Of a stretch of DNA of 64,000 bases, positions 1 through 9,201 are shown one piece after another (the first letter of the stretch is position 1; each line of letters starts with the position of its first letter). The position numbers and the translations under genes were made by a program. The notes beneath the pieces are model-generated. The model was not told the origin of the DNA. It saw only the letters and a program-made list of their open reading frames with translations, and did no database searches. This DNA comes from Methylophaga sp. (lineage in GTDB: Bacteria; Pseudomonadota; Gammaproteobacteria; Nitrosococcales; Methylophagaceae). Location: assembly GCA_020831825.1 (NCBI GenBank), contig JAFIFW010000018.1:124001-188000 (forward strand), read 5' to 3'.

Positions 1-468
1 CATGCTGATGACCACCGACATCATGGCGCTCATGTTCATGGCTTGGCTCATCTTGATGTCATCATCGCAGAAAGTCAGCTGATGTTAAGCCTGCAATCAC
101 CGGCGATGGATATCGTCGGCTTTGAACATCAGCCAGGCGACGCGGCGCAGCAAGCTCAGTTAGAACAAGCACTGAGCAAGCTACAGCAGCCTGACAATGT
201 TTTTAAGGTCAACAATGGTGCCTGTTCACTGCAACAACTGACCGTTAACAATCCGTTTGATACCGCGGGAAATCATGCAGATCATGTCGATATTCAAGCC
301 GAGTATCTTTTCGACTGCGCGGCTGCCTCATCGATCAGCGTCATCGATGTCACTCTGTTCAAGCATTTTCCAGATGTCAGCAGCATCAATGTTCAGCTTG
401 TCACTGATCATGATCAGCAACAACTCAACTTGACGCCGAACCATTCTCGGATCAGGATCGCGGAATGA
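1..468 (+). CDS. zrgA: ZrgA-like (DUF2796) zinc-binding periplasmic protein, 5' end missing
   Basis: The reading frame is open from base 1, so the start and any signal peptide lie outside the window. The visible N-terminus is a His-rich stretch (about seven His in the first 17 residues), followed by an acidic/polar domain of about 135 residues with two Cys. This layout matches the DUF2796 family, to which the Vibrio zinc-uptake protein ZrgA belongs; that family is periplasmic and zinc-regulated. The stop overlaps the zur start by 4 bases (ATGA), so the two are translationally coupled. A role in zinc capture or delivery is inferred from the family and the zur linkage. The His-rich segment would bind divalent metal. 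Confidence 0.75.
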   Translation, partial: HADDHRHHGAHVHGLAHLDVIIAESQLMLSLQSPAMDIVGFEHQPGDAAQQAQLEQALSKLQQPDNVFKVNNGACSLQQLTVNNPFDTAGNHADHVDIQAEYLFDCAAASSISVIDVTLFKHFPDVSSINVQLVTDHDQQQLNLTPNHSRIRIAE

Positions 469-920
469 CTTCCGCAAAACTTGAAAAAATACTCCACCAG
501 GCTGAGAAGCAGTGCGCTGATAATGGCGCACGACTGACCCTTAAGCGCAGACACATTCTGAAGATACTGGCATCCTCCGATTCACCCTTATCGGCCTACG
601 AAATTGCTGATCATTACCGTGAGCAGCACTCTGAAAATATCCCGGTCATGTCGGTGTATCGAATGCTGGATTTCCTGGCACAGAACAATCTGGTGCACAA
701 ACTCAGCTCGACTAATAAGTTTATTGCCTGCGCGCATATTGCCTGTAGTCACTCACATGAAATTCCCCAATTTCTTATTTGCGATAAATGCCACCACGTG
801 CGTGAAGTCGGTATCAACCGAGAAGTCATCTCGGCCTTGCAGGAAAGTGTTGGCACCGTGGACTTTCAACTCAACAGTCCACAACTCGAGTTACACGGTC
901 TCTGCGAAAACTGTCGATAA
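465..920 (+). CDS. zur: Zur, zinc uptake regulator (Fur family)
   Basis: A 151-residue Fur-family repressor: N-terminal winged helix (residues about 22-82, with the RMLDFLAQNNLVHKL recognition region), then a metal-binding dimerisation domain. Structural-zinc cysteines are visible as CxxC pairs at residues 106/109 and 147/150. A Cys/His-rich segment (Cys89, His91, Cys94, His96, His98) matches the regulatory zinc site of Zur rather than Fur. It starts inside the end of the ZrgA-like gene. A palindrome resembling a Zur site lies 36 bases after its stop, in front of the next operon. Zur normally represses zinc uptake genes when zinc-loaded. Zur rather than Fur is chosen from the Cys pattern and the neighbours. 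Confidence 0.9.
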   Translation: MTSAKLEKILHQAEKQCADNGARLTLKRRHILKILASSDSPLSAYEIADHYREQHSENIPVMSVYRMLDFLAQNNLVHKLSSTNKFIACAHIACSHSHEIPQFLICDKCHHVREVGINREVISALQESVGTVDFQLNSPQLELHGLCENCR

Positions 921-955
921 CCTGTTTTGAACAACCTATCGATCCGCTTATCGAA

Positions 956-973
956 AGAACGATATATCATATC
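956..973. promoter_or_regulatory. Candidate Zur box (site A)
   Basis: AGAACGATATATCATATC lies between the zur stop and the ABC ATPase start. Its right 13 bases (GATATATCATATC) are an inverted repeat and match the other three sites in this window (55604, 55857, 61713). Together these suggest the palindromic consensus GATATGATATATCATATC, close to known proteobacterial Zur operators. It is about 60 bases upstream of the next start codon, a sensible operator position. The left half is degenerate. Assignment to Zur is inferred from similarity and context. Confidence 0.6.
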
Positions 974-1033
974 TATTTGTTGCGGGTGATAGCCAGAGTA
1001 CGTTTCGAGCCTTTCATTAATACAGGAAGCATC

Positions 1034-1735
1034 ATGTTGGAAGTTAAAAATCTCAGCAAACAGTTTGCTGAGCATACGGCTGTGGAAGATATCAGCTTTA
1101 AGGTGAATGCCGGAGAGGTTTTTTGTTTGTTGGGTGCCAATGGTGCTGGAAAAACCACCACCTTGAATATGCTATTGGGTTTTGAAATGCCTAGTAGAGG
1201 CAAGGCACTGCTGGATGGTGTCGATCTGGTCGCAGATCGCGAGCTCAGAAGAGACAAAATCATGTATGTACCTGAAAACGTCAATCTCTATGACGAGTTC
1301 AGTGCTGTTGAGAACATTGCATACTTGGCAGAACTTTCCAACACAGCTACCGCAAACGCCGATATCCATGCTGCGCTGAAAACGGCTGGGCTTGCTGAAG
1401 ACTTCCATCATCGTTTGGTCGGTGGTTTTTCTAAAGGCATGCGTCAGAAAGTAGCCATTGCCTTTGCCATATTGAAACAAGCTCGATTGGTCTTGATGGA
1501 TGAGCCGACATCGGGTTTGGACCCGGTCGCCACACGCGACTTTATTGCCGTTGTGAACACCTTAAAAGCACAACAGGCCTCTGTGTTGATTGTGACACAT
1601 GACTTGCAGTGCGCACATTTGCTGGCCGATCAGATCGCCATCATGAGCCGGGGAAAAATTATTGATTTGATTGAAAACAAGGAGGTATCACTGGAGCGAA
1701 TTACCCAGCGATATTTTGACAATTTTGCCGCTTGA
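1034..1735 (+). CDS. ABC transporter ATPase, ABC-2 exporter type (NosF/CcmA-like)
   Basis: A 233-residue cytoplasmic ATPase with Walker A (GANGAGKT), a signature-like GGFSKGMRQK in place of LSGGQ, and Walker B with LVLMDEPTSGLDP. The GFSKGMRQ signature is typical of ABC-2-type exporter ATPases. The start at 1034 is chosen because AGGA sits 7 bases upstream; an upstream ATG at 977 has no such site. It is the first gene of a run of six same-strand genes with gaps of 17 bases or overlaps. The permeases it should energise are the two genes after the TonB receptor (3756 and 5189). The substrate is unknown. Confidence 0.85.
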   Translation: MLEVKNLSKQFAEHTAVEDISFKVNAGEVFCLLGANGAGKTTTLNMLLGFEMPSRGKALLDGVDLVADRELRRDKIMYVPENVNLYDEFSAVENIAYLAELSNTATANADIHAALKTAGLAEDFHHRLVGGFSKGMRQKVAIAFAILKQARLVLMDEPTSGLDPVATRDFIAVVNTLKAQQASVLIVTHDLQCAHLLADQIAIMSRGKIIDLIENKEVSLERITQRYFDNFAA

Positions 1736-1752
1736 GCGAGGAATAATTACAG

Positions 1753-3756
1753 ATGAAATTAAGGACACTTTCAGCAATCATGATCACGGCCAGCAGTGCC
1801 ATTCCAGCTGTCGTTAATGCTGATGATGACGCAGTTTTACGCAGCCCTGACACGATATTGGTGATTGGCAGCCGCCCGGATTATGCAACGACACATCTGG
1901 CCGGTTCTCATGATGTGATTTCACGTGAAGAACTGGCGCAACTACATATCGATAACACCATGGAGCTGTTTACCAAGGTGCCTGGGGTATATTTTGCCAG
2001 ATACAATCAAGGCATCATCAATACCGATATCGGCATTCGCGGTTTTGCTGCCGAAGGCAGTACGCCCCATGCCAGACTATTGATTGATGGCATACCAGCC
2101 AATATGCACAACGGCTACAGTGAGATGGATCAACTGTTTCCACAAAATATCGATTCAGTGCAGGTATTCAAGGGCAATAGTGATCCGCGCTATGGTGCGT
2201 TTAATGTCGCCGGTAATTACAACATTACCACCCGATCTGACGTCGGTCGCATGGTCGAGGCGACCATGGGCAGCTTTAATGCCCGTGAGCTGCAAGCCTA
2301 TTGGGGAGAACAAACGGGTGCTTTACAACACAGTTATTTTGCCGGTTATCGTAAAAGCGGCGGTTACCGGGATAATTTTGATGTTGAAAAATACTCAGTA
2401 TCCGGTCGCTGGTTTTATGACCTTAGTGATACAACCACACTGGGCTTTATTGCCCGAGTTGCAGGCTATGATGCCGATGCGCCCGGTTATCTGACCCGTG
2501 ATGAAGCCAGACGTCACCCACGTCGCTCTGCAGCTTATGCTCGGCAGGATGGTGGCGATAAATCACAACAGTCTTACAGTCTGCATTTTGATACCGCACT
2601 TTCGGATCAACTCGACTGGTCGGTCAAGGCTTATTACAACACCTACGAGCGAGAACGCTGGGTACGTTTCAGTGAGGCCGGTTCTCTGCAAAATCGTTAT
2701 GACGATCAATTGCATAAAGGCTTTATTTCTACCATGGTCTGGGATATCAATGACCAATGGGCAATGACCTGGGGTCTTGATATGGATTACCAGAACGTGG
2801 TTGAACAGCGCTTTGGCACTATTGATAATCGCCGGGTGCGTGACTCGAGTAATGTGTCACGTAATTTCCGTTACAACTTCAATACCAAAGGCAGTTATCT
2901 GCAACTCAGCCACTCGCCTAATCAATATATCGACTGGAATGCAGCGGTGCGTGTTGACCGGCTGAATGGTTCGTTCAATCAGCGCGATGCCGCCGGTGTC
3001 AAGACATCGCGCAGTATTTATGACTTTGGCAGCATTGTTCAACCGAAACTGAACCTGTTTGTTCACCCGACCGATACGGTCACTTTATTTGCCAACTATG
3101 GTCGCAGTTTTCAGCATCCGTTTGGTGCTGATGCCTATACCACAGGTGATCGCAATGCCCGCGATGTTTCCATCAATGATGGTTGGGAGCTGGGCGTGAT
3201 GTGGGCAATGACAGCCGATGTTGATCTGCGGGTTTCCTATTGGCAGCAGGCGGCCAAGGATGAATTTGTGGTGGTGGATGGCACACCGCGTAATGTCGGT
3301 AAAACCCTGCGCAAGGGCACAGATGTCGGTGTGAACTGGCAAATCAATCCGGCGCTGTTGTTATGGGGCAATATGTCGTTTATCGACTCGGAAATTCGTA
3401 CCAGTGCCGACGGTAACAAAGGTAATTCATTACGAAGTATTCCGGATTATGTGGGATCTCTGGGCGTTAACTATCTGGTGACATCGAAGTTGACCAGTCG
3501 TTTGCATGTTCATACTCAGGGCGGTTCCTACGTCAACGAGCAAAACCGAGGTGGCAAGTTCGGTCAATACACCTTGGTCGATTTGAGTCTTGATTATGAT
3601 ACCGGCTGGGGCAATATTAATTTTCAGGTAAATAATCTGTTCAATCGTTACTACGAATACGCCTATGACTTCGGTGATAGTGGTAGTCCGCTTGATACCA
3701 TTCACTCACCCGGTGACGGTATTAATGCCAGCATTTCCGTCTTGTACCGTTTCTGA
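1753..3756 (+). CDS. TonB-dependent outer-membrane receptor
   Basis: A 667-residue protein with a signal peptide (about residues 1-23, cut after VVNA), an N-terminal plug (about 30-150, with the LLIDGIPAN and PRYGAFNVAG segments usual for plug domains) and a beta-barrel ending in Phe (VLYRF). Such receptors import metal complexes or other large solutes using TonB energy. It sits between an ABC ATPase and two ABC-2 permeases, and its stop overlaps the next start (TGATG). The zinc-linked context suggests a zinc complex as ligand, but nothing in the sequence fixes the ligand. I cannot assign it to a named receptor. Confidence 0.88.
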   Translation: MKLRTLSAIMITASSAIPAVVNADDDAVLRSPDTILVIGSRPDYATTHLAGSHDVISREELAQLHIDNTMELFTKVPGVYFARYNQGIINTDIGIRGFAAEGSTPHARLLIDGIPANMHNGYSEMDQLFPQNIDSVQVFKGNSDPRYGAFNVAGNYNITTRSDVGRMVEATMGSFNARELQAYWGEQTGALQHSYFAGYRKSGGYRDNFDVEKYSVSGRWFYDLSDTTTLGFIARVAGYDADAPGYLTRDEARRHPRRSAAYARQDGGDKSQQSYSLHFDTALSDQLDWSVKAYYNTYERERWVRFSEAGSLQNRYDDQLHKGFISTMVWDINDQWAMTWGLDMDYQNVVEQRFGTIDNRRVRDSSNVSRNFRYNFNTKGSYLQLSHSPNQYIDWNAAVRVDRLNGSFNQRDAAGVKTSRSIYDFGSIVQPKLNLFVHPTDTVTLFANYGRSFQHPFGADAYTTGDRNARDVSINDGWELGVMWAMTADVDLRVSYWQQAAKDEFVVVDGTPRNVGKTLRKGTDVGVNWQINPALLLWGNMSFIDSEIRTSADGNKGNSLRSIPDYVGSLGVNYLVTSKLTSRLHVHTQGGSYVNEQNRGGKFGQYTLVDLSLDYDTGWGNINFQVNNLFNRYYEYAYDFGDSGSPLDTIHSPGDGINASISVLYRF

Positions 3757-5189
3757 TGACAGACATCAAAATGATTGGCATCGTATTTTGTCATGAGCTG
3801 CAAAAACAGGCCAGAAGCCGAACGCTTAGGCTGCTTGGACCTTTGTTGCTGTTGTTGACGTTGCTGGTTGCTGCTGCCCATTGGCAGCAGCAGCGCGACT
3901 TTACTGAAATGCAGGCATACTGGCAGGCAGAAAACGACGCCGCCTGGCAAGCACAGCCGGATCGGCATCCACATCGCGTCGCGCATTACGGCACGATGGC
4001 TTTTCGTACTCTGTCGGCACTGAATTTTCTCGATGCTGGCGTGAATCCCTTTGTCGGTAATGCCTTGTTTCTGGAGGCGCATCGTCAGAACAGCAGTCAC
4101 TTCAGACAATACATGCACAGTACCGCCTATATGGGCCTGGGCTATCTGTCGGCTGCCACCATCATTCTGGTGTTATGGCCGCTGGTGTTGGTGACAATTG
4201 CCTTTGCCAGTATCAGTCAGGAGCGCGAACGCGGAACACTGAGTCTATTGCTCAGCATGGGGGTGAGTCTCAGACAGTTATGGCTGGGTAAGGCTGCGGC
4301 TTATTTACTGATATCAGTGCTTTTTTTGCTGATGATATTTGCCATTGCCGTGTTATTCATGGCCAGTGATTCGTCTGCCGCGGTTGACATGACTCGACTG
4401 TTTGTACTGTTTGTACTGTATCTGGGCTACAGCCTGATATGGATCATGCTGATTCTGACACTGTCGCAATATGCAGCCACTAGCTATCAAGCCTTGTTGC
4501 AAGCGGTACTGCTCTGGGCTGTCCTGGTGGTCATGCTACCAAAATTGATCTTTTCACTGGGAGCGCACTGGTATCCGATGCCAGATAGAGCCAGTTTTGA
4601 AGCCCAACTCGAGCAGTTGATTGCAGAGGTTGGCGACTCACATAATCCGGATGATCCTCATTTCAGTGCATTTCGACAGTCTGTACTCGATGAGTACGGG
4701 GTAAGTTCAGTGGAAGATTTGCCAGTTAACTGGCGAGGCCTGGTGATGACTGAGGGTGAACGCATCACCAGTGAAGTCTTCAACGAGCAATATCAACAAT
4801 TGTTGCAACAGGCAGAGCGACAAAACCGCTTGTTCAGAGGGTTTGCGCTGTTGTCACCTTATATGTTGACTGCCGAGCTGTCATCGCGACTGGCGGCCAG
4901 TGATGCGGCAAGTTTTTATTTCTTCGAGGTGCAGGCCGAAAGTTATCGCTACGAGCTGATTCAACAGCTCAATCAGTTGCACACCCATGAAGTAGATTTG
5001 GCTCATGATCGGCAAACACGCTTGAGTCAGGACTTCTGGCAAAACTTTGAGATGTTTGAGTTACCAGAACAGAGCCTTGGTCAATCGTTGCAGCAGGGCA
5101 CTGCTCTGATAGTGACATGGTTAGTCTGGTTGTTACTGCTATCAGGCCTGGGTGGTCGATATAACCGAAGCAGGGGAGCACGAGCCTGA
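3756..5189 (+). CDS. ABC-2 type permease subunit (DUF3526-like), first copy
   Basis: A 477-residue inner-membrane protein. One N-terminal membrane segment (about residues 24-42) is followed by a periplasmic region of about 90 residues, a cluster of membrane segments (about 135-275), a second large soluble loop and a C-terminal segment ending RYNRSRGARA. This architecture is that of ABC-2 permeases with the DUF3526-type extracytoplasmic insertion. Both ends overlap neighbours (TGATG), so expression is coupled. It would pair with the next gene and the ATPase at 1034 as an exporter-type complex. The substrate is unknown. Confidence 0.75.
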   Translation: MTDIKMIGIVFCHELQKQARSRTLRLLGPLLLLLTLLVAAAHWQQQRDFTEMQAYWQAENDAAWQAQPDRHPHRVAHYGTMAFRTLSALNFLDAGVNPFVGNALFLEAHRQNSSHFRQYMHSTAYMGLGYLSAATIILVLWPLVLVTIAFASISQERERGTLSLLLSMGVSLRQLWLGKAAAYLLISVLFLLMIFAIAVLFMASDSSAAVDMTRLFVLFVLYLGYSLIWIMLILTLSQYAATSYQALLQAVLLWAVLVVMLPKLIFSLGAHWYPMPDRASFEAQLEQLIAEVGDSHNPDDPHFSAFRQSVLDEYGVSSVEDLPVNWRGLVMTEGERITSEVFNEQYQQLLQQAERQNRLFRGFALLSPYMLTAELSSRLAASDAASFYFFEVQAESYRYELIQQLNQLHTHEVDLAHDRQTRLSQDFWQNFEMFELPEQSLGQSLQQGTALIVTWLVWLLLLSGLGGRYNRSRGARA

Positions 5190-6556
5190 TGCAATCATGG
5201 AAGATGGAGTTCAGACTGTTGTGGCGATCGCGGATGTCGCAAATGTTTCTGTTGGCTTACCTGATATTGGCATTGCTGGCACTGTATTGGGGCCAGCAAC
5301 GGGTCGATCGGGAACAGACTTTTCATGCACAGGTAGTCGAGCAAACACAACAGGTGTTGGCAGGTTATCAGGCGGATGGTGCCGAAGCGCTGGATCCCGG
5401 CTATCTTGGCTATTACCTGTTTATGCCAGTCTGGCAAACGCCTGAAGTCTGGGCGGGAGTGATTCACGGTGAACGACATGAACATCCGGTGCAATTACGT
5501 ATTCGCTTATTGGGTTTACAGGGACAGTTACATGCGTCGGAGATTCACAATATCAGTGCTTTGCCTTATGGACATCTGGATCTGGCGTTTGTCTGGTTGT
5601 TTGTGATGCCCTTGCTGATAGGCGCTTTGTCAGTCAACTTGCTGGCCGAGGAAAAAATGCGAGGCCGTTGGCCAATCATTGCTGCACAGTCCAGGAATGC
5701 TGTGGTGATTCTATGGCGACGTCTGCTGTTACGTTTTGGCATGTTGGCCATCTTAAACAGTGTGGTGTTACTGGCCGTGTTGCTGATCACGCCGGTCAGT
5801 TTTGGCATTAGCTGGTTGCTGGTTGGATTTTTGGTGTTAATGTACCAGTTGTTCTGGATGGTACTGGCTGGCTGGATTATCAGCCTGAAACGACAAATGG
5901 CATTTAACACCTTGTTATATCTATGTATTTGGCTGATTTTGAGTTTTGTCATACCGGGCATTGGCTATCTGCTGCAAGCTCAGCAGCAACAGGCAGCAGA
6001 GCATATCGGCATGATGACCGAGCAGCGCCAGTACATGCATGACCGCTGGGATAGTGATCGACAGGCTGATTTGGATAATTATTTGCAGCGTTTTCCAGAG
6101 TGGGCTGATACGGCCCCGCTAGGTGAAGAGTTCGACTGGAAGTGGTATTTCGCCATGCAGCATATGAGCGATCTGATGGTTGAAGACCGCGTTGAGGATT
6201 ATCGTCAGCAAAGACTAAAGGCACTGCAGTTACAACAAGCCTTTTTGTGGAGCTCGCCAGTACTTAATTTGCAGACTTTGCTTAACAGGCTTGCCGGCAA
6301 CGACACGCTGGCACATCAGGCGTTTTTGGATCAGGTTATTGCCTTCCATGATGAACTGCGCGATTTTTACTATCCGTTTTTGTTTCATGATGCGTCTTTC
6401 AGCGAAGCTGATTTTGCCCGGATACCGGCATTTGTCTATCAAGCACCCAAACAGTCATTTCTGCTAATGGGCCTGATGCAGTTTGCTATGGGATTTGTGT
6501 TATTGCTTGGCCTGCTACTGTCACGCCGAAAACACTGGCTAGAGAGTGATTTGTAA
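5189..6556 (+). CDS. ABC-2 type permease subunit (DUF3526-like), second copy
   Basis: A 455-residue membrane protein with the same plan as its upstream neighbour: a membrane segment near the N-terminus, a soluble loop, a block of membrane segments (about 130-270), a long soluble loop rich in Gln and acidic residues, and a C-terminal segment before LLSRRKHWLESDL. It is likely the heterodimer partner of the preceding permease. Start and stop overlap neighbours by a base or two (TGATG, TAATG). An ABC-2 complex with large periplasmic loops could move or remodel something made in the cell, or extract a ligand from the receptor. The direction of transport cannot be read from sequence. Confidence 0.75.
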   Translation: MQSWKMEFRLLWRSRMSQMFLLAYLILALLALYWGQQRVDREQTFHAQVVEQTQQVLAGYQADGAEALDPGYLGYYLFMPVWQTPEVWAGVIHGERHEHPVQLRIRLLGLQGQLHASEIHNISALPYGHLDLAFVWLFVMPLLIGALSVNLLAEEKMRGRWPIIAAQSRNAVVILWRRLLLRFGMLAILNSVVLLAVLLITPVSFGISWLLVGFLVLMYQLFWMVLAGWIISLKRQMAFNTLLYLCIWLILSFVIPGIGYLLQAQQQQAAEHIGMMTEQRQYMHDRWDSDRQADLDNYLQRFPEWADTAPLGEEFDWKWYFAMQHMSDLMVEDRVEDYRQQRLKALQLQQAFLWSSPVLNLQTLLNRLAGNDTLAHQAFLDQVIAFHDELRDFYYPFLFHDASFSEADFARIPAFVYQAPKQSFLLMGLMQFAMGFVLLLGLLLSRRKHWLESDL

Positions 6557-7572
6557 TGCAGCGTGTACGGACCAATATTATCACTGGGTTTCTCGGCACT
6601 GGAAAAACAACGGCCATTCTCAAGTTGCTACAACAAAAGCCGTCGAATCAGCGCTGGGCGGTGCTGGTCAATGAATTTGGTGAAGTCGGTATAGATGGTG
6701 AAATTATCCAGCAGCAGGCAAATGGCCTGTCTCAGGTCAAGGTCAAAGAGGTCCCAGGTGGCTGCATGTGTTGCGCTGCCGGCTTACCGATGACGGTCGC
6801 CATCAATGAGCTGATAGGTCGAACAAACCGACCGGATCGATTATTGATTGAACCCAGTGGCTTGGGTCATCCCGAAGAAGTCATCGCTTTGTTATCACGG
6901 GAGCCCTACCAGCAATTACTCGATTTGCAGAGCACGATCACCATGATTGATGCCCGTCACTTTGAAGATCCACGTTACTACAAACATGACATTTATCAGC
7001 AACAACTTGCTGTTGCTGATTTGTTGGTAGCAAATAAAACAGACCTGTACCCAGCAGAACAACTGGAGAGACTAAATCAATTATTGCTGGATCACTATTT
7101 GGTGGATGTTCCGGTGGTGACCACTAGCCAGGCCGAATTAAAGCCGGAATGGCTGGCACAACCGGCCAGATTCAATCAGGCTCGCTGGCAGCGAGAAGTC
7201 GAATATCTGTTTGTTGACAGCCATATCGAACAGCTTCCAGCCGGTGGGTATCTTCGCAAACAACGGCAACAAGCAGGTTTTCATACCGCTGGCTGGCGAT
7301 TTGAACGCACACTGAATTTTGATCTTCAACAGTTCATCCACTGGGTTCAGCATCTGGAGGTACTTCGACTCAAGGCGCTGATTAATACTGAACAGGGCGG
7401 ACACCTGATTCAGCGAGTGGGTGAAGAACTTAGCGTTGAGGCAGTGGCTGATCCACAAGAAAGCCGAATAGAGATGATTTGCGCCACACCGATTTCAGCA
7501 GATCAGTTACAAAACCAGTTGTTGTCCATACAGAACAAAAAGGCCGAGCATGTCACTCATCAAACTCAGTAA
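6556..7572 (+). CDS. COG0523 (CobW/YeiR-type) GTPase, putative zinc metallochaperone
   Basis: A 338-residue G3E-family GTPase. Walker A is GFLGTGKT (residues 11-18), the diagnostic CxCC metal-binding motif is at residues 70-73 (CMCC), and an NKTD guanine-specificity motif follows. A C-terminal CobW_C-like domain ends near residue 325. Characterised zinc-linked members (ZNG1, YeiR) insert or buffer zinc in client enzymes. The next gene, fhcA, encodes a predicted metal-dependent amidohydrolase and overlaps this one by 23 bases. FhcA is therefore a natural candidate client; that pairing is inferred. A second COG0523 gene is at 61875. Confidence 0.85.
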   Translation: MQRVRTNIITGFLGTGKTTAILKLLQQKPSNQRWAVLVNEFGEVGIDGEIIQQQANGLSQVKVKEVPGGCMCCAAGLPMTVAINELIGRTNRPDRLLIEPSGLGHPEEVIALLSREPYQQLLDLQSTITMIDARHFEDPRYYKHDIYQQQLAVADLLVANKTDLYPAEQLERLNQLLLDHYLVDVPVVTTSQAELKPEWLAQPARFNQARWQREVEYLFVDSHIEQLPAGGYLRKQRQQAGFHTAGWRFERTLNFDLQQFIHWVQHLEVLRLKALINTEQGGHLIQRVGEELSVEAVADPQESRIEMICATPISADQLQNQLLSIQNKKAEHVTHQTQ

Positions 7573-9193
7573 TGCACGCGTTTATGACCCAGTCCAGAAT
7601 TTACATGGTCAGTTGTCCGATCTTTATATTCAGGGTGGCAAAATCATCAGTGCCGAAATGGCGGCAGGGCAGACCTGTAGCACGACATACAACTTGAAGG
7701 GCGCTGTGACGATGGCGGGAGCCATTGATGTGCATAGTCATATCGCCGGTGGTAATGTGAACACTGCCAGATTGTTGCTGCCAGATCAGCATCGTAATCA
7801 TATGCAACGCAATCTCAATTTGCCGTTTGCCAATGCGCGCTGGTCTGCTGGCGAAACCGGTTATCGTTATGCCCAAATGGGTTATACCATGGTGGTTGAG
7901 CCCGCGATGTTGCCGGTCAATGCGCCCCAGGTACATCATGAGATGGCGGCAATTCCTGTTATCGATACCGCAGCACTGGCGATTCTTGGCAGTGATGATC
8001 TGTTGGTCAACATGTTACGCAGTGGTGCTTCTCAAGAACAAATCAATGATTATGTCGCCTGGACGGTGACACATACCAAGGCGCTTGGGCTCAAAGTCAT
8101 CAACGCCGGTGGCTCCCAGGCCTTTAAAGCCAATGTATCGACATTCGGACTGGATGATGAGGTGCCTGAGTATGGCGTCAGCTCCAGACAGATCTTGCAG
8201 AAACTGCAAATGGCAGTCATCCAGACGGGCATTGAGCATCCGGTGCATGTGCATTGTAATAATCTGGGCACGCCGGGCAATGTGCAAACCGCGATAGATA
8301 CCATGGAAGCGGCGGCAGGCATGCCAATGCATTTGGCACATGTGCAGTTTTATGGCTACGGCGATGAAGGGCAGCGCGGTTTTTCTTCAGCGGCTCCCAG
8401 ATTAATGGAAGCCTTTAATCGACATCCCAATATCACCATGGACGTGGGTCAGGTTTTGTTTGGTCAGACAGTCACTTTGTCAGGCGACATCATGGCTCAA
8501 TTTTCCCGTCGCTATGATGCCAGTCCCGGCAAGTGGGCGATGTGGCATGCTGAATGTGAAGGTAGTGGTGGTATCGTGCCTTACCATTACAAAAAAGCCA
8601 GTTTTATCAATGGTCTGCAATGGGCTATTGGTCTGGAAATATTTCTGCTATCCGGTGATCCCTGGCGATTATTTTTCACCACCGACCATCCCAATGGTGC
8701 GCCTTTCACCCGTTACCCTGAATTGATGCGTTTGCTGATGGATCGTGATTATCGTTTGGCTTGTCTGGCAGAACTTCATCCGGATATTGCAGAGATGACT
8801 CTGCTCAAAGACATTCAGCAAGAATATTCTATGTCTGATATCGCAGTGATGACCCGCGCCGCGCCAGCCAAACTGCTGGGCTTGACCGACCGGGGACACC
8901 TTGCGCCAGGTGCGATTGCGGATATCGCGGTTTATACGGAACAAGATGACAAAACGGCTATGTTCGCCCGTGCCGACATGTTGTTTCGAAATGGCGAGCT
9001 GGTGATCGACAAGGGGGAGCTGTTATCAGCCAAACCGGGACAGACAGTCACAGTCAGCCCTGGCTATGACAGGCATATTGAACGGACAATACAAGACTAT
9101 TTTGATCGCTTCTACAGTCTCAAACTCAACAATTACGGCGTTGATGACCTACTGATTTCTGACCAGCCGGAACGGTTTGTGTTGGCCAGTTGA
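7550..9193 (+). CDS. fhcA: FhcA / FwdA-type formyltransferase-hydrolase complex subunit A
   Basis: A 547-residue amidohydrolase closely resembling FhcA of methylotrophs and FwdA/FmdA of methanogens, which hydrolyses the formyl-carrier intermediate in the H4MPT C1 pathway. Candidate binuclear metal ligands are all present: HxH (His62, His64), a lysine that would be carboxylated (Lys182), His233/235, His261/264 and Asp379 in TTDHPNG. Usual fhcA genes sit with fhcB, fhcC and fhcD; none is here. Instead it overlaps the COG0523 gene upstream by 23 bases, and the start is set by an AAGG 6-7 bases before ATG. The context suggests a zinc-limitation copy, which is an inference. It could also be the only fhcA, displaced from its operon. 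Confidence 0.88.
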   Translation: MSLIKLSNARVYDPVQNLHGQLSDLYIQGGKIISAEMAAGQTCSTTYNLKGAVTMAGAIDVHSHIAGGNVNTARLLLPDQHRNHMQRNLNLPFANARWSAGETGYRYAQMGYTMVVEPAMLPVNAPQVHHEMAAIPVIDTAALAILGSDDLLVNMLRSGASQEQINDYVAWTVTHTKALGLKVINAGGSQAFKANVSTFGLDDEVPEYGVSSRQILQKLQMAVIQTGIEHPVHVHCNNLGTPGNVQTAIDTMEAAAGMPMHLAHVQFYGYGDEGQRGFSSAAPRLMEAFNRHPNITMDVGQVLFGQTVTLSGDIMAQFSRRYDASPGKWAMWHAECEGSGGIVPYHYKKASFINGLQWAIGLEIFLLSGDPWRLFFTTDHPNGAPFTRYPELMRLLMDRDYRLACLAELHPDIAEMTLLKDIQQEYSMSDIAVMTRAAPAKLLGLTDRGHLAPGAIADIAVYTEQDDKTAMFARADMLFRNGELVIDKGELLSAKPGQTVTVSPGYDRHIERTIQDYFDRFYSLKLNNYGVDDLLISDQPERFVLAS

Positions 9194-9201
9194 ATCAATC
9201 A

